In this document: piece by piece, positions 18,375 through 28,187 of the stretch
Layout of the letters: each line of letters opens with the position of its first letter
How positions within the stretch are numbered: the first letter of the stretch is position 1
NCBI RefSeq assembly: GCF_002105755.1
Contig: NZ_CP020821.1
Location: 5,208,001 to 5,272,000, forward strand
Direction: 5' to 3'
Length of the DNA stretch: 64,000 bases
Source of the DNA: Mycobacterium colombiense CECT 3035
Lineage (GTDB): Bacteria > Actinomycetota > Actinomycetes > Mycobacteriales > Mycobacteriaceae
Program-made: the position numbers and the translations under genes
The notes under the pieces: model-generated
What the model was told of the DNA's origin: nothing
Database searches by the model: none
What the model saw: only the letters and a program-made list of their open reading frames with translations

Positions 18375-18389
18375 GCCGCGAGGCGCGGC
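18375..18389 (+). terminator. Possible hairpin terminator after the alkB operon
   Basis: A 6-bp perfect stem GCCGCG / CGCGGC with a 3-base AGG loop directly follows the TetR stop. There is no T-tract, which is common for mycobacterial terminators, so the call is tentative. Confidence 0.35.
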
Positions 18390-18473
18390 CACCCGCGACT
18401 ACAGTGGCGCAAGAACATACCTAAGCTAATTACCGCTTGGATCCGAGCGAGCCGAAAAAGGAAGAACACACCT

Positions 18474-19946
18474 ATGACGACGACCGAAAACGCACTGACC
18501 CCCGACGTCCGAAACGGCATCGATTTCAAGGTCGCCGATCTGTCGTTGGCGGACTACGGTCGCCGGGACATCGAGCTCTCGGAGCAGGAGATGCCGGGTC
18601 TGATGTCGCTGCGCCGCGAGTACCACGACGTGCAGCCGCTCAAGGGCGCGCGCATCTCGGGTTCGCTGCACATGACCGTGCAGACCGCGGTGCTGATCGA
18701 GACCCTCGTCGCGCTGGGCGCCGAGGTCCGCTGGGCGTCCTGCAACATCTTCTCCACCCAGGACCACGCCGCCGCCGCGGTCGTCGTCGGCCCGCACGGC
18801 ACCCCGGAGGAGCCCAAGGGCGTGCCGGTGTACGCGTGGAAGGGCGAGACGCTCGAGGAGTACTGGTGGGCGGCCGAGCAGGTGCTGACGTGGCCCGGCG
18901 AGCCGGCCAACATGATCCTGGACGACGGCGGCGACGCCACCATGCTGGTGCTGCGCGGCGCGCAGTACGAGAAGGCCGGCGTGGTGCCGCCGGACGAGGA
19001 AGACGACTCGACCGAGCACCGGGTGTTCCTCAACCTGCTTCGCAAGCGGTTCGAGACCGACAAGGACAAGTGGACCAAGATCGCCGCGTCGATCAAGGGC
19101 GTCTCCGAGGAGACCACCACCGGCGTGCTGCGGCTCTACCAGTTCGCCGCCGCCGGCGACCTGGCCTTCCCGGCGATCAACGTCAATGACTCGGTCACCA
19201 AGAGCAAGTTCGACAACAAGTACGGCTGCCGGCACTCGCTGATCGACGGCATCAACCGCGGCACCGACGTGCTGATCGGCGGCAAGAAGGTGCTGATCTG
19301 CGGCTACGGCGACGTCGGTAAGGGTTCGGCCGAGTCGGTGGCCGGGCAGGGCGCGCGGGTGACCGTCACCGAGATCGACCCGATCAACGCCCTGCAGGCG
19401 CTGATGGAGGGCTTCGACGTCAAGCGGGTGGAGGACGTGATCGGCGAGGCCGACATCGTCATCACCACCACCGGCAACAAGGACATCATCACCCTCGAGC
19501 ACATGAAGGCGATGAAGGACAAGGCGATCCTGGGCAACATCGGCCACTTCGACAACGAGATCCAGGTGGCCCGGCTGGAGCGCTCCGGCGCCACCAAGGT
19601 CAACATCCGCCCGCAGGTCGACCTGTGGACCTTCCCGGACACCGGCAAATCGATCATCCTGCTGTCCGAGGGCCGGCTGCTGAACCTGGGTAACGCCACC
19701 GGCCACCCGTCGTTCGTGATGAGCAACAGCTTCTCCAACCAGGTCATCGCGCAGATCGAGCTGTGGACCAAGAACGACGAGTACGACAACGAGGTCTACC
19801 GGCTGCCCAAGCACCTGGACGAGAAGGTGGCGCGCATTCACGTGGAGGCGCTGGGCGGCGTGCTGACCAAGCTCACCAAGGAGCAGGCCGAGTACATCGG
19901 CGTGGACGTCGACGGCCCCTACAAGGCCGACCACTACCGCTACTGA
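18474..19946 (+). CDS. sahH: S-adenosyl-L-homocysteine hydrolase
   Basis: NAD-dependent cleavage of S-adenosylhomocysteine to adenosine and homocysteine, relieving product inhibition of methyltransferases. 490 residues (M. tuberculosis 495). Rossmann motif [16 protein letters not shown] (NAD binding), substrate-binding [14 protein letters not shown], the [12 protein letters not shown] region and the C-terminal [14 protein letters not shown] that closes the neighbouring NAD site are all intact. ATG 18474 with GGAAG upstream. Single gene followed by a hairpin. Confidence 0.98.
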   Translation: MTTTENALTPDVRNGIDFKVADLSLADYGRRDIELSEQEMPGLMSLRREYHDVQPLKGARISGSLHMTVQTAVLIETLVALGAEVRWASCNIFSTQDHAAAAVVVGPHGTPEEPKGVPVYAWKGETLEEYWWAAEQVLTWPGEPANMILDDGGDATMLVLRGAQYEKAGVVPPDEEDDSTEHRVFLNLLRKRFETDKDKWTKIAASIKGVSEETTTGVLRLYQFAAAGDLAFPAINVNDSVTKSKFDNKYGCRHSLIDGINRGTDVLIGGKKVLICGYGDVGKGSAESVAGQGARVTVTEIDPINALQALMEGFDVKRVEDVIGEADIVITTTGNKDIITLEHMKAMKDKAILGNIGHFDNEIQVARLERSGATKVNIRPQVDLWTFPDTGKSIILLSEGRLLNLGNATGHPSFVMSNSFSNQVIAQIELWTKNDEYDNEVYRLPKHLDEKVARIHVEALGGVLTKLTKEQAEYIGVDVDGPYKADHYRY

Positions 19947-19954
19947 GCCGACCG

Positions 19955-19990
19955 GCCGCCGAGTGTCGCGCCGGAGCGGCGCTCGGCGGC
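19955..19990 (+). terminator. Hairpin terminator after sahH
   Basis: Perfect 9-bp arms GCCGCCGAG and CTCGGCGGC, paired across a GC-rich loop, lie just after the sahH stop and before tmk. The left arm continues as CGCCGAGTGT, which matches the complement of the intergenic repeat core found at 2760-2774 and 34133-34147. Confidence 0.5.
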
Positions 19991-20004
19991 GATAGGCTCG
20001 CGCC

Positions 20005-20661
20005 GTGCTGATCGCGATCGAGGGCATCGACGGCGCCGGCAAGCGGACGCTGACCGACAAGCTCCGCAACCTTTTTCAGGCGGACGGCAGGTCGGTGGCC
20101 ATGCTGGCCTTCCCGCGGTACGGGCGGTCGGTGACCGCCGACATCGCGGCCGAGGCCCTGCACGGCGAGCACGGCGACCTCGCGTCGTCGGTCTACGCGA
20201 TGGCGACGCTGTTCGCGCTGGACCGCGCCGGGGCGGTCGGCGAGATCGAGGCGCTACGCCGTGAGCACGACGTGGTGATCATGGATCGCTACGTCGCCTC
20301 CAACGCGGCCTACACCGCCGCGCGTCTGCACCAGGACGCGTCCGGGCCGGCCGTGGAATGGATCCACGCGCTGGAGTACCGGCGGCTCGGGCTGCCCGCG
20401 CCCGACTGGCAGGTGCTGCTCGCGGTGCCGGCCGAGCTGGCCGGGCGGCGCGCCCGCAGCCGGGCCGAGGCCGATCCGGGCCGCGCGCGCGACAGCTACG
20501 AACGCGACGACGGGCTGCAGCAACGCACCGCCGCGGTCTACGCCGAACTGGCCGCCGCGGGCTGGGGCGGCCCCTGGCTGAGCGTCGACGCGGACGTCGA
20601 TCCGGGGCGGCTGGCCGCCGCGTTGACCGGCGCCGGGGGCGCCGCGGCGGCGCGCGAGTGA
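20005..20661 (+). CDS. tmk: Thymidylate kinase
   Basis: Phosphorylates dTMP to dTDP. 218 residues from GTG 20005. P-loop EGIDGAGKRTLTDKL at residues 5-19, the DRY motif IMDRYVASNAAY (about 92-103), and the substrate Arg region. Like other mycobacterial TMPKs, the P-loop lacks the extra catalytic Arg of the E. coli type. It lies about 112 bp upstream of mtrA, with its own regulatory gap between. Confidence 0.95.
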   Translation: MLIAIEGIDGAGKRTLTDKLRNLFQADGRSVAMLAFPRYGRSVTADIAAEALHGEHGDLASSVYAMATLFALDRAGAVGEIEALRREHDVVIMDRYVASNAAYTAARLHQDASGPAVEWIHALEYRRLGLPAPDWQVLLAVPAELAGRRARSRAEADPGRARDSYERDDGLQQRTAAVYAELAAAGWGGPWLSVDADVDPGRLAAALTGAGGAAAARE

Positions 20662-20706
20662 CGCGCCCGGGCCGGCCGAATCGGCGAAATTAACGGAATT
20701 TGCATC

Positions 20707-20755
20707 CAAAATTGGCCATCGGGCCAAGAAACGCCCGTGTGGCGCCCCAATTTTG
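20707..20755. promoter_or_regulatory. Inverted repeat upstream of mtrA
   Basis: Nine-base arms CAAAATTGG (20707-20715) and CCAATTTTG (20747-20755) are exact complements with a 31-base spacer, in an otherwise GC-rich gap. The right arm ends 18 bases before the mtrA ATG. A role as an operator or leader hairpin is inferred. Confidence 0.45.
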
Positions 20756-20773
20756 TCCCGATCTGGTGACACC

Positions 20774-21460
20774 ATGGACTCCATGAGGCAAAGGATTCTC
20801 GTCGTCGATGACGACGCTTCGCTCGCCGAGATGTTGACCATCGTGTTGCGGGGTGAGGGTTTCGACACTGCGGTCATCGGTGACGGTACCCAGGCCCTGA
20901 CTGCGGTGCGCGAACTGCGCCCCGATCTGGTGCTGCTGGACCTGATGCTGCCCGGCATGAACGGCATCGACGTGTGCCGGGTGTTGCGCGCCGACTCCGG
21001 CGTGCCGATCGTGATGCTGACCGCCAAGACCGACACCGTCGACGTGGTCCTGGGCCTCGAGTCGGGTGCCGACGACTACATCATGAAGCCGTTCAAGCCG
21101 AAGGAGCTGGTGGCCCGCGTGCGGGCGCGGCTGCGGCGCAACGACGACGAGCCCGCCGAGATGCTGTCGATCGCCGACGTCGAGATCGACGTGCCGGCGC
21201 ACAAGGTCACGCGCAACGGCGAGCAGATCTCCCTGACACCGCTGGAGTTCGACCTGCTGGTGGCGTTGGCGCGTAAACCGCGGCAGGTGTTTACTCGTGA
21301 TGTGCTGCTCGAACAGGTGTGGGGCTATCGTCACCCGGCGGATACCCGCCTGGTGAACGTGCACGTCCAGCGTCTGCGCGCCAAGGTTGAGAAAGACCCT
21401 GAAAACCCGACCGTAGTGTTGACCGTTCGAGGAGTGGGTTACAAGGCCGGACCTCCGTGA
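20774..21460 (+). CDS. mtrA: Response regulator MtrA
   Basis: Essential OmpR/PhoB-type regulator that couples cell division, oriC and cell-wall hydrolase genes. 228 residues from ATG 20774, essentially identical to the M. tuberculosis protein as I recall it. Receiver domain: acidic pocket VVDDD (Asp12-14), phosphoacceptor Asp56 in LVLLDLMLPG, and Lys in DDYIMKPFKP. C-terminal winged helix ends in TVRGVGYKAGPP. Upstream in-frame start at 20753 adds seven unconserved residues. Followed by mtrB and lpqB. Confidence 0.98.
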   Translation: MDSMRQRILVVDDDASLAEMLTIVLRGEGFDTAVIGDGTQALTAVRELRPDLVLLDLMLPGMNGIDVCRVLRADSGVPIVMLTAKTDTVDVVLGLESGADDYIMKPFKPKELVARVRARLRRNDDEPAEMLSIADVEIDVPAHKVTRNGEQISLTPLEFDLLVALARKPRQVFTRDVLLEQVWGYRHPADTRLVNVHVQRLRAKVEKDPENPTVVLTVRGVGYKAGPP

Positions 21461-21506
21461 CCGGCGGCGACGTTGTAGAGCGTCGCGTTAGGGAGGAGCG
21501 CCGGCA

Positions 21507-23183
21507 GTGATCTGGGGCTCCCGGCGACGCACTCGAAGCCGCTGGGGACGTTCCGGCCCCATGACTCGTGGCATGGGCGCGTTGAGTCGCGCCGTGGCCA
21601 TTGCCTGGCGGCGCTCGCTGCAGCTGCGGGTGGTGGCGCTGACCCTGGGACTTTCCCTGGCGGTCATCCTGGCGCTCGGCTTCGTGCTGACCAGTCAGGT
21701 CACCAATCGCGTGCTCGACGTCAAGGTCAAGGCCGCCATCGAACAGATCGAGCGGGCACGCACCACCGTGGGCGGGATCGTCAACGGCGAAGAGGCGCGC
21801 TCGTTGGACAGCAGCCTGCAGCTGGCCCGCAACACGCTGACCTCCAAGACCGACCCGGCCTCGGGCGCGGGGATGGCCGGCGCCTTCGACGCGGTGCTGA
21901 TGGTGCCGGGCGACGGCCCGCGCGCCGCGACCACCGCCGGGCCCGTCGACCAGGTGCCCAGTTCGCTGCGCGGCTTCGTCAAAGCGGGGCAGGCGTCCTA
22001 CCAGTACGCCACCGTGCACACCGACGGGTTCTCCGGACCGGCGCTGATCGTCGGGTCGCCGGCGTCGTCTCAGGTGGCCAACCTGGAGCTGTACCTGATC
22101 TTCCCGCTGAAGAACGAGCAGGCCACCATCCAGCTGGTGCGCGGCACCATGATCACCGGCGGCGCGGTGCTGCTGGTGTTGCTGGCCGGGATCGCGCTGC
22201 TGGTGTCGCGGCAGGTGGTGGTGCCGGTGCGATCGGCGTCGCGCATCGCAGAACGGTTCGCCGAGGGGCATCTGTCCGAACGCATGCCGGTGCGCGGCGA
22301 GGACGACATGGCGCGGCTGGCCATGTCGTTCAACGACATGGCCGAGAGCCTGTCGCGCCAGATCACCCAGCTGGAAGAGTTCGGTAATCTGCAGCGCCGC
22401 TTCACTTCTGACGTGAGCCACGAACTGCGCACCCCGCTGACCACGGTGCGGATGGCCGCCGACCTGATCTATGACCACAGCGCGGACCTGGACCCGACGC
22501 TGGCGCGCTCCACCGAGCTGATGGTCAACGAGCTGGACCGGTTCGAGTCGTTGCTCAACGACCTGCTCGAAATCTCCCGCCACGACGCCGGTGTCGCCGA
22601 GCTGTCCGTCGAAGCGGTCGACCTGCGCACCACCGTGCAGAGCGCGCTGGGCAACGTGGGGCACCTGGCCGAAGACGCCGGCATCGAGCTGAAGGTGGAC
22701 CTGCCGAGCGAAGAGGTGATCGCCGAGGTCGACACCCGCCGGGTGGAGCGCATCCTGCGCAACCTGATCGCCAACGCCATCGACCACGCCGAGCACAAGC
22801 CGGTGAAGATCCGGATGGCCGCCGACGAGGACACGGTCGCCGTCACCGTCCGCGACTACGGCGTCGGGCTGCGACCGGGCGAGGAGAAGCTGGTGTTCAG
22901 CCGGTTCTGGCGGGCCGACCCGTCGCGGGTTCGCCGCTCCGGCGGCACCGGGCTGGGCCTGGCCATCAGCATCGAGGACGCGCGCCTGCACCAGGGCCGG
23001 CTGGAGGCGTGGGGCGAACCGGGCGACGGCTCGTGCTTCCGGCTGACCCTGCCGCTGGTGCGCGGGCACAAGGTGACCACCAGCCCGCTGCCCATGAAGC
23101 CGATCCCGCAACCCGCCCCCGGCGGCCCGCAGCACGCGAAAGACCGTCCGCGGCAACGAGAGCACGCCGAGAGAAGCCTGTGA
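21507..23183 (+). CDS. mtrB: Sensor histidine kinase MtrB
   Basis: Membrane partner of MtrA, located at septa in mycobacteria. 558 residues from GTG 21507. One helix near 35-60 ([20 protein letters not shown]), an extracellular domain, a second helix near 215-235, then HAMP, the H-box [19 protein letters not shown]-box [13 protein letters not shown], and G boxes [10 protein letters not shown] and GTGLGLAIS. The C-terminal tail is Pro/Arg rich. The stop overlaps the lpqB ATG (TGATG). Confidence 0.97.
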   Translation: MIWGSRRRTRSRWGRSGPMTRGMGALSRAVAIAWRRSLQLRVVALTLGLSLAVILALGFVLTSQVTNRVLDVKVKAAIEQIERARTTVGGIVNGEEARSLDSSLQLARNTLTSKTDPASGAGMAGAFDAVLMVPGDGPRAATTAGPVDQVPSSLRGFVKAGQASYQYATVHTDGFSGPALIVGSPASSQVANLELYLIFPLKNEQATIQLVRGTMITGGAVLLVLLAGIALLVSRQVVVPVRSASRIAERFAEGHLSERMPVRGEDDMARLAMSFNDMAESLSRQITQLEEFGNLQRRFTSDVSHELRTPLTTVRMAADLIYDHSADLDPTLARSTELMVNELDRFESLLNDLLEISRHDAGVAELSVEAVDLRTTVQSALGNVGHLAEDAGIELKVDLPSEEVIAEVDTRRVERILRNLIANAIDHAEHKPVKIRMAADEDTVAVTVRDYGVGLRPGEEKLVFSRFWRADPSRVRRSGGTGLGLAISIEDARLHQGRLEAWGEPGDGSCFRLTLPLVRGHKVTTSPLPMKPIPQPAPGGPQHAKDRPRQREHAERSL

Positions 23184-24937
23184 TGCGCCGACTCGTGGGA
23201 CTGCTGATGCTGGCTGCGCTGCTCGCGGGCTGCGCGGGCGTGCCCAGCTCGTCGGCGCCGCAGGCCATCGGCACCGTCGAGCGGCCGGCGCCCTCGAACC
23301 TGCCCAAGCCCACCCCGGGCATGGACCCCGACGTGCTGCTGCGCGAATTCCTCAAGGCCACAGCCGATCCCGCGAACCGGCACCTGGCCGCCCGCCAGTT
23401 CCTCACCCAGTCGGCGTCCAACGCCTGGGACGACGCCGGTAGCGCGCTGCTGATCGACCACGTGGTGTTCGTCGAAACCCGCGCGGCCGAACGTGTTTCG
23501 GCGACGATGCGGGCCGACATCCTGGGTTCGCTGTCCGACATGGGCGTGTTCGAGACCGCCGAGGGTGTGCTGCCCGACCCCGGGCCGATCGAATTGGTCA
23601 AGACATCCGGCGGCTGGCGCATCGACCGGCTGCCCAACGGCGTCTTCCTGGACTGGCAGCAGTTCCAGTCCACCTACAAGCGCAACACGCTCTACTTCGC
23701 CGACCCGACCGGCAAGACGGTGGTTCCCGATCCCCGCTACGTCGCGGTGCCCGACCACGATCAGCTGGCCACCGAGCTGATCTCCAAGCTGATCGGCGGG
23801 CCGCGGCCCGAGATGGCACACACGGTCCGCAATCTGCTCGCCCCGCCGCTGCGGCTGCGCGGGCCGGTGACCCGGGCCGACGGCGGCAAGAGCGGCATCG
23901 GGCGCGGCTACGGCGGGGCGCGCGTCGACCTGGAGAAGCTGTCCACCACCGATCCGCACAGCCGGCAATTGCTTGCGGCGCAAATTATTTGGACCCTGGC
24001 CCGGGCGGACATCCGGGGCCCCTACGTGATCAGCGCCGACGGCGCGCCGCTGGACGACCGGTTCCGCGACGGGTGGACCACCTCCGACGTCGCGGCCACC
24101 GATCCCGGCGCGGCCGACGGCGCGGGCGCGGGGCTGCACGCCCTGGTGAACGGCTCGCTGGTGTCGCTGGACGGCCAGCACACCGTCACGGTGCCCGGCG
24201 CGTTCGGGCGGGTGGGCGACCAGACCGGCGCCGCGCTGTCGCGCACCGGCCGGCAGGTGGCGTCGGTGGTGACGCTGCACCGCGGCGCCCCGGACATGGC
24301 GGCGTCCCTATGGATCGGTGACCTCGGCCAGGAAGCCGTGCAGGCCGCCGACGGGCACAACCTGTCGCGGCCCACCTGGTCGCTGGACGACGTGGTCTGG
24401 GTGGTGGTCGACGGCAACAACGTGTTGCGGGCCATCCAGGAGCCGGCCTCGGGGCAACCCGCGCGCCTTCCGGTGGATTCGGTGGCGGTGGCCACCCGGT
24501 TCCCGGGGCCGATCACCGACCTGCAGCTGTCCCGCGACAGCACCCGCGCCGCGATGGTGATCGGCGGCCAGGTGATTCTGGCCAGCGTGGAGCAGACCCA
24601 GGCCGGCCAGTACGCGTTGACCTTCCCGCGCCGGCTGGGTTTCGGGTTGGGCAATTCGGTGGTGTCGCTGTCGTGGCGCACCGGTGATGACCTCGTGGTG
24701 ACCCGCACCGACGCCAGCCATCCGGTGTCCTACGTGAACATCGACGGGGTGAACTCCGACGCGCCGCCGCACGGCCTGCAGATGCCGGTGACGACGGTGG
24801 TCGCCAACCCGTCGACGGCCTACGTCGCGGGTCCGCAAGGGGTGCTGCAGTATTCGCCGTCGGCCGACGGTCAGCAGGGCTGGTCCGAGGTGCCGGGGCT
24901 GACGGTGCCCGGGGCGGCCCCGGTGCTGCCGGGCTAG
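23183..24937 (+). CDS. lpqB: Lipoprotein LpqB, MtrB partner
   Basis: Extracytoplasmic lipoprotein that interacts with the MtrB sensor domain and tunes MtrA phosphorylation. 584 residues (M. tuberculosis 583). N-terminal signal with lipobox LLAGC, lipidated at about Cys17. A GerMN domain follows (about 160-280) and the C-terminal half is a beta-propeller-like fold. ATG 23183 overlaps the mtrB stop by one base, which fits tight mtrA-mtrB-lpqB co-expression. Confidence 0.96.
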   Translation: MRRLVGLLMLAALLAGCAGVPSSSAPQAIGTVERPAPSNLPKPTPGMDPDVLLREFLKATADPANRHLAARQFLTQSASNAWDDAGSALLIDHVVFVETRAAERVSATMRADILGSLSDMGVFETAEGVLPDPGPIELVKTSGGWRIDRLPNGVFLDWQQFQSTYKRNTLYFADPTGKTVVPDPRYVAVPDHDQLATELISKLIGGPRPEMAHTVRNLLAPPLRLRGPVTRADGGKSGIGRGYGGARVDLEKLSTTDPHSRQLLAAQIIWTLARADIRGPYVISADGAPLDDRFRDGWTTSDVAATDPGAADGAGAGLHALVNGSLVSLDGQHTVTVPGAFGRVGDQTGAALSRTGRQVASVVTLHRGAPDMAASLWIGDLGQEAVQAADGHNLSRPTWSLDDVVWVVVDGNNVLRAIQEPASGQPARLPVDSVAVATRFPGPITDLQLSRDSTRAAMVIGGQVILASVEQTQAGQYALTFPRRLGFGLGNSVVSLSWRTGDDLVVTRTDASHPVSYVNIDGVNSDAPPHGLQMPVTTVVANPSTAYVAGPQGVLQYSPSADGQQGWSEVPGLTVPGAAPVLPG

Positions 24938-24965
24938 TGGCGATCGCCAGCGTGGCGTGGCCACG
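24938..24965. terminator. Two adjacent perfect palindromes after lpqB
   Basis: TGGCGATCGCCA (24938-24949) and CGTGGCCACG (24956-24965) directly follow the lpqB stop. They could end the mtrAB-lpqB transcript; they also mark the left edge of the accessory block. Confidence 0.4.
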
Positions 24966-25018
24966 ATGATGCGCGCAACGGCTAGGCCATTCCCGTTGAA
25001 CTGCATAGCTTTACCCTC

Positions 25019-25795
25019 GTGCGAACATGCCGCCTTTGTGAAAGGCGCGACGTCTACCAGGCATTGGGCGCAACCGGCCTCTTTGCCAGGACCGACCCAG
25101 CGGTGGTATCCGACTTTTCCACCCAGCTCGAGCCGCAACGATTCCCGCAGGGGCACCGGATTGACGCGCAATCCGACTTTGACGGCCATGTCTACGTCAT
25201 CGTCTCCGGAAAGGCTGAACTTACGTTTCGGTGTCCCGACGGCCGCGAGATCGGGCTCACGGTCCTCGGCCCGTCCCAAATATTCGGTGTTAAAACACTT
25301 TTCGATCCTGATTCGCGCGGCTTCAGCCTGACAACACTGACCGATGTGGTGGTCGCGCCGATCGCACGCGATCAACTCCTAGCCTGGATGTCCAAACGAC
25401 CGGAGATCGGCGAGCAACTACTGCGGCTGTTCGCCCGGTGGGCCAAGGAGGCGGCGAATTCGCTGGTCGACTTCGCGTTAGCCGATGCCCGAAGCCGCAC
25501 AGCGAGCCGGCTGTTGATGTTGAGCCAGCGGTTTGGTTGGCGAGACGGCGACGCGGTGCGTGTGGTTCACGACATGGCATTGACGGATTTCGCCATGCTG
25601 GTGGGAGCTGCTCCGCACGTTGTCGACGCGACGTTGCGCGATTTCGCGGAAAGCGGCGCGATTCGGCTGGAACGCGGCAGCGTGGTGATCACCGACGCCC
25701 AGGCGCTCGAGTCGGTGCGGCTCGGCGGCCGCGGTGATCGCGGACCCGCTGAGCGGACGCACTGCGACGCACTGTCCGACCGAGAACGCGATTGA
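25019..25795 (+). CDS. Crp/Fnr-family transcription regulator
   Basis: 258 residues from GTG 25019. N-terminal cyclic-nucleotide-like beta-roll (about 15-125: LGATGLFARTDPAVV, YVIVSGKAELTF, GQ-type loop altered to GPSQIFG), then a long helix and a C-terminal winged helix (DFAMLVGAAPHVVDATLRDFAESGAI). The phosphate-binding cassette consensus is not obvious, so cAMP binding is uncertain. Two Cys pairs at the extreme N-terminus (TCRLCERR) might sense redox or metal. A TAGCTT hexamer seven bases before the GTG suggests a leaderless transcript. Codon use looks less GC-biased than in mtrB/lpqB by eye. First gene of the accessory block. Confidence 0.85.
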   Translation: MRTCRLCERRDVYQALGATGLFARTDPAVVSDFSTQLEPQRFPQGHRIDAQSDFDGHVYVIVSGKAELTFRCPDGREIGLTVLGPSQIFGVKTLFDPDSRGFSLTTLTDVVVAPIARDQLLAWMSKRPEIGEQLLRLFARWAKEAANSLVDFALADARSRTASRLLMLSQRFGWRDGDAVRVVHDMALTDFAMLVGAAPHVVDATLRDFAESGAIRLERGSVVITDAQALESVRLGGRGDRGPAERTHCDALSDRERD

Positions 25796-25944
25796 TTCTG
25801 CTGCTGGCGGCCGATTCCGGTGGTGCGGCATTTTCAGCGCTCGGCGCCGTCTCGCGAGGGTATCGAACTCGATTGCGCGCGGCCGCAACTCGAGCTGTCC
25901 CTTGTCGACAGGATCGGCTTTGTGACCTCGCCTGTCAACGGAAC

Positions 25945-26823
25945 CTAGCTATCTCCGAGGCGAACGGTGAGGTTCGTCGGATCGGGTTTGGTGGCCTTGA
26001 GGCCATACATGACGGGAAACGTCGGCTCGCTCGGCGGCAGTGTCCACCACCCGTCATCGGTGCGCACCATCCGCGGCCAGCGGGGCCAAGGCAGAAGGTC
26101 TGTCTCGGTGACGCTTTCGATGACCAGACCGGCCCGTGCGATGGCGGTGACAACTTCCCCCAGGCCATGTGGCCACTCGTAGTGTCGGGTGGGACCCCGC
26201 AGCGGCGGGCCGTCGGTGTAGCTGTGGGCGCTGTCGCGCTCGACAGGACCGCGCCCGCCTAGATAGTCGTGCCGAATCGTCAAATCGTCTGGCAGACCTG
26301 GCTTCTGGGTGGGGCCTAGCGCGTTCAGCAACGGATGAAACTCCACCACATAGAGGAACCCCCCGGGCCTGAGCAGTCTCGTCACCGTGTCGGCCCAGGC
26401 CGGCAAGTCCGGCAGGTAGCAGAGTGCCCCCTTGCCCGTATAGGCGATGTCGAACCGCTGCGCCCCAAGCGCGTCGACGGCGTCATAGACGTCGGCGCAC
26501 ACATAGTCGATCGACAAGCCGAATTGGCACGCAATCTGCCGGGCTTCCCGCACGGAAGCGCTCGAGAAATCCAGCCCGGTGGTCATCGCGCCCTTGCGGG
26601 CGAAGGCCATAGTCTCCGTGCCCAAATGGCATTGCAGATGCACGATCTCGCGATCCACGAGTGGGCCCAGGTCGCGCCATTCGAACGGGGCAAACCAGCT
26701 CACCGGGTCGCGACTGCCGATGCCGTAGAAGCGGCTCTGCGCGTGGATCGGTGCCCGCGCGTCCCAATTGCGCATGTTGGCATCGAGCTTGGCTCGCACG
26801 CCGTCGTCGAACGCAGCCATCAC
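25945..26823 (-). CDS. Class I SAM-dependent methyltransferase
   Basis: 292 residues, ATG 26823. Motif I is a variant, IVHLQCHLGTETMAF (about 60-74), followed by GLDFSSASVREAR (acidic loop binding the ribose) and LRPGGFLYVVEFHP (post-motif III). This variant is common in actinobacterial small-molecule methyltransferases, and the substrate is unknown. It is divergent from the AraC gene, with a gap of about 280 bp, and convergent with the Crp gene. Not part of the syntenic backbone, so probably acquired. Confidence 0.85.
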   Translation of the reverse strand: MMAAFDDGVRAKLDANMRNWDARAPIHAQSRFYGIGSRDPVSWFAPFEWRDLGPLVDREIVHLQCHLGTETMAFARKGAMTTGLDFSSASVREARQIACQFGLSIDYVCADVYDAVDALGAQRFDIAYTGKGALCYLPDLPAWADTVTRLLRPGGFLYVVEFHPLLNALGPTQKPGLPDDLTIRHDYLGGRGPVERDSAHSYTDGPPLRGPTRHYEWPHGLGEVVTAIARAGLVIESVTETDLLPWPRWPRMVRTDDGWWTLPPSEPTFPVMYGLKATKPDPTNLTVRLGDS

Positions 26824-27107
26824 GCGAAATGCTGTGCGCTCGTGATCGATAAAGTCGGCACGCCTTCATCTTTGCGAACTTTGGTGGCGACCACAACGGC
26901 ATGCCGATGGCGTCCCTCGTTAATCGCATGCCACCCGATGAAGGCGTTCCGGCCGCCGGCAAGGTGGTTGACATCGTCAGAGGCCGATGGACGCACGATC
27001 CTGGCCATTTCGCGCAAATGCGCAGGGACGGCAGGCCCACGTTGCCCGTGTCGGCGGATCGGTGCAATATCGTTGGCATTACCGTTGGTGTAGCGCGGGT
27101 GGGAGAG

Positions 27108-28115
27108 ATGTTGGCGGGTCCAGACGAGCGACACAGTGCGCAAGGGGCAGAGGATGTTTCGGCGACGTCTGACTGGGGCTCGCTGAGGAGTTTCGACGAG
27201 TTCGCCCTCGCTTGCTGTGGTCGCCCGCACTTGAAGCTGAAGACCGACCCCGAATCGTTTTCCCTAGTTCAGCGGCTGGGTCAGATGGGTCCGGTGACGG
27301 TTTCCGAATTCGTCGTAGGTTCGGATACGTGGATGGATAACGGCGCCGAATGCGGCGCGTATCGCGTGCTGGTCCTTCAGACCGGACGCACGGAACGGGT
27401 CCGCAGCGGATTGACGTTCAGCGCCGGTCCCGGCACCGCGACCGTGTACGCGCCGCGCGGCCTGGGCGCGGCGCGGTGGGCGGCGGGAACCAAGATGACC
27501 TGTTTTCGGATCGACGCCTGTACCGCTCACGACGCTCTCAGCGATGCGCTCGGTCACTCGGTGACGGCACACATCGACCTCAACCCCGTGCTACCGATGC
27601 GCGCGGAACCCACTCGAAGCTGGATCGACATGCTCTTGCTATTCAAGGAGCAGTTCTTCCGTCCGGACAGCTTGCTCAATCACCCCATGGTCGGGCTGCC
27701 GTTTGCCGAGAGTTTGGTGCGCGGCTTCTGGATGGCCGTCGAGCACGGCCACCGTGATGCCCTCGCCGGTACAGCGCGCCTGGTTGCGCCACGCGCCATC
27801 CGCACCGCGATCGAAATCATCCAAGAGGAGGCGCACGCGCCACTAACCCTGACGGCAATCTCCGCCCGCTGTAACGTGAGCGTCCGGTCGCTGCAGCAGG
27901 GTTTTCAGCGGTACCTCGGCACCTCCCCGATGTCCTACCTCCGCGAAGTCCGGCTACGCCGGGCGCACCAGGCGCTTTTGCATTCCGACCCCTCGACGAC
28001 AACGGTGGCCTCGGTGGCCTACCACTGGGGCTTCAGCAATCTCGGCCGGTTCGCCGCCGCGCACGCCGCTCGCTACGGTGAGCCACCCGCGCAGACCTTG
28101 CGGCGCTCCGCGTAA
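27108..28115 (+). CDS. AraC-family transcription regulator
   Basis: About 335 residues if the ATG at 27108 is used (GGGAGAG just upstream, close spacing). The frame is open to 26901, so a longer form cannot be excluded. The N-terminal AraC-binding-like domain precedes a C-terminal double HTH: APLTLTAISARCNVSVRSLQQGF and FSNLGRFAAAHAARYGEPP. It lies 72 bp before the P450 gene on the same strand, making it the obvious candidate to control that gene and perhaps the divergent methyltransferase. Inducer unknown. Confidence 0.88.
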   Translation: MLAGPDERHSAQGAEDVSATSDWGSLRSFDEFALACCGRPHLKLKTDPESFSLVQRLGQMGPVTVSEFVVGSDTWMDNGAECGAYRVLVLQTGRTERVRSGLTFSAGPGTATVYAPRGLGAARWAAGTKMTCFRIDACTAHDALSDALGHSVTAHIDLNPVLPMRAEPTRSWIDMLLLFKEQFFRPDSLLNHPMVGLPFAESLVRGFWMAVEHGHRDALAGTARLVAPRAIRTAIEIIQEEAHAPLTLTAISARCNVSVRSLQQGFQRYLGTSPMSYLREVRLRRAHQALLHSDPSTTTVASVAYHWGFSNLGRFAAAHAARYGEPPAQTLRRSA

Positions 28116-28187
28116 CTGCGTCTTCCGGCCGCCGATGCGCGCGTTGTGGCTAGGCGAGTTCCGTTGGCACGCTTAGTGTTAACCCGC

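Noticed and set aside
18390..18473. SAH riboswitch before sahH
   Set aside because: Leader is short and lacks the SAH-class conserved core; mycobacterial sahH is not known to use one.
28144..28187. KstR-type cholesterol operator before the CYP142-like gene
   Set aside because: No TnnAACnnGTTnnA match was seen, although the P450 resembles a KstR-controlled enzyme.
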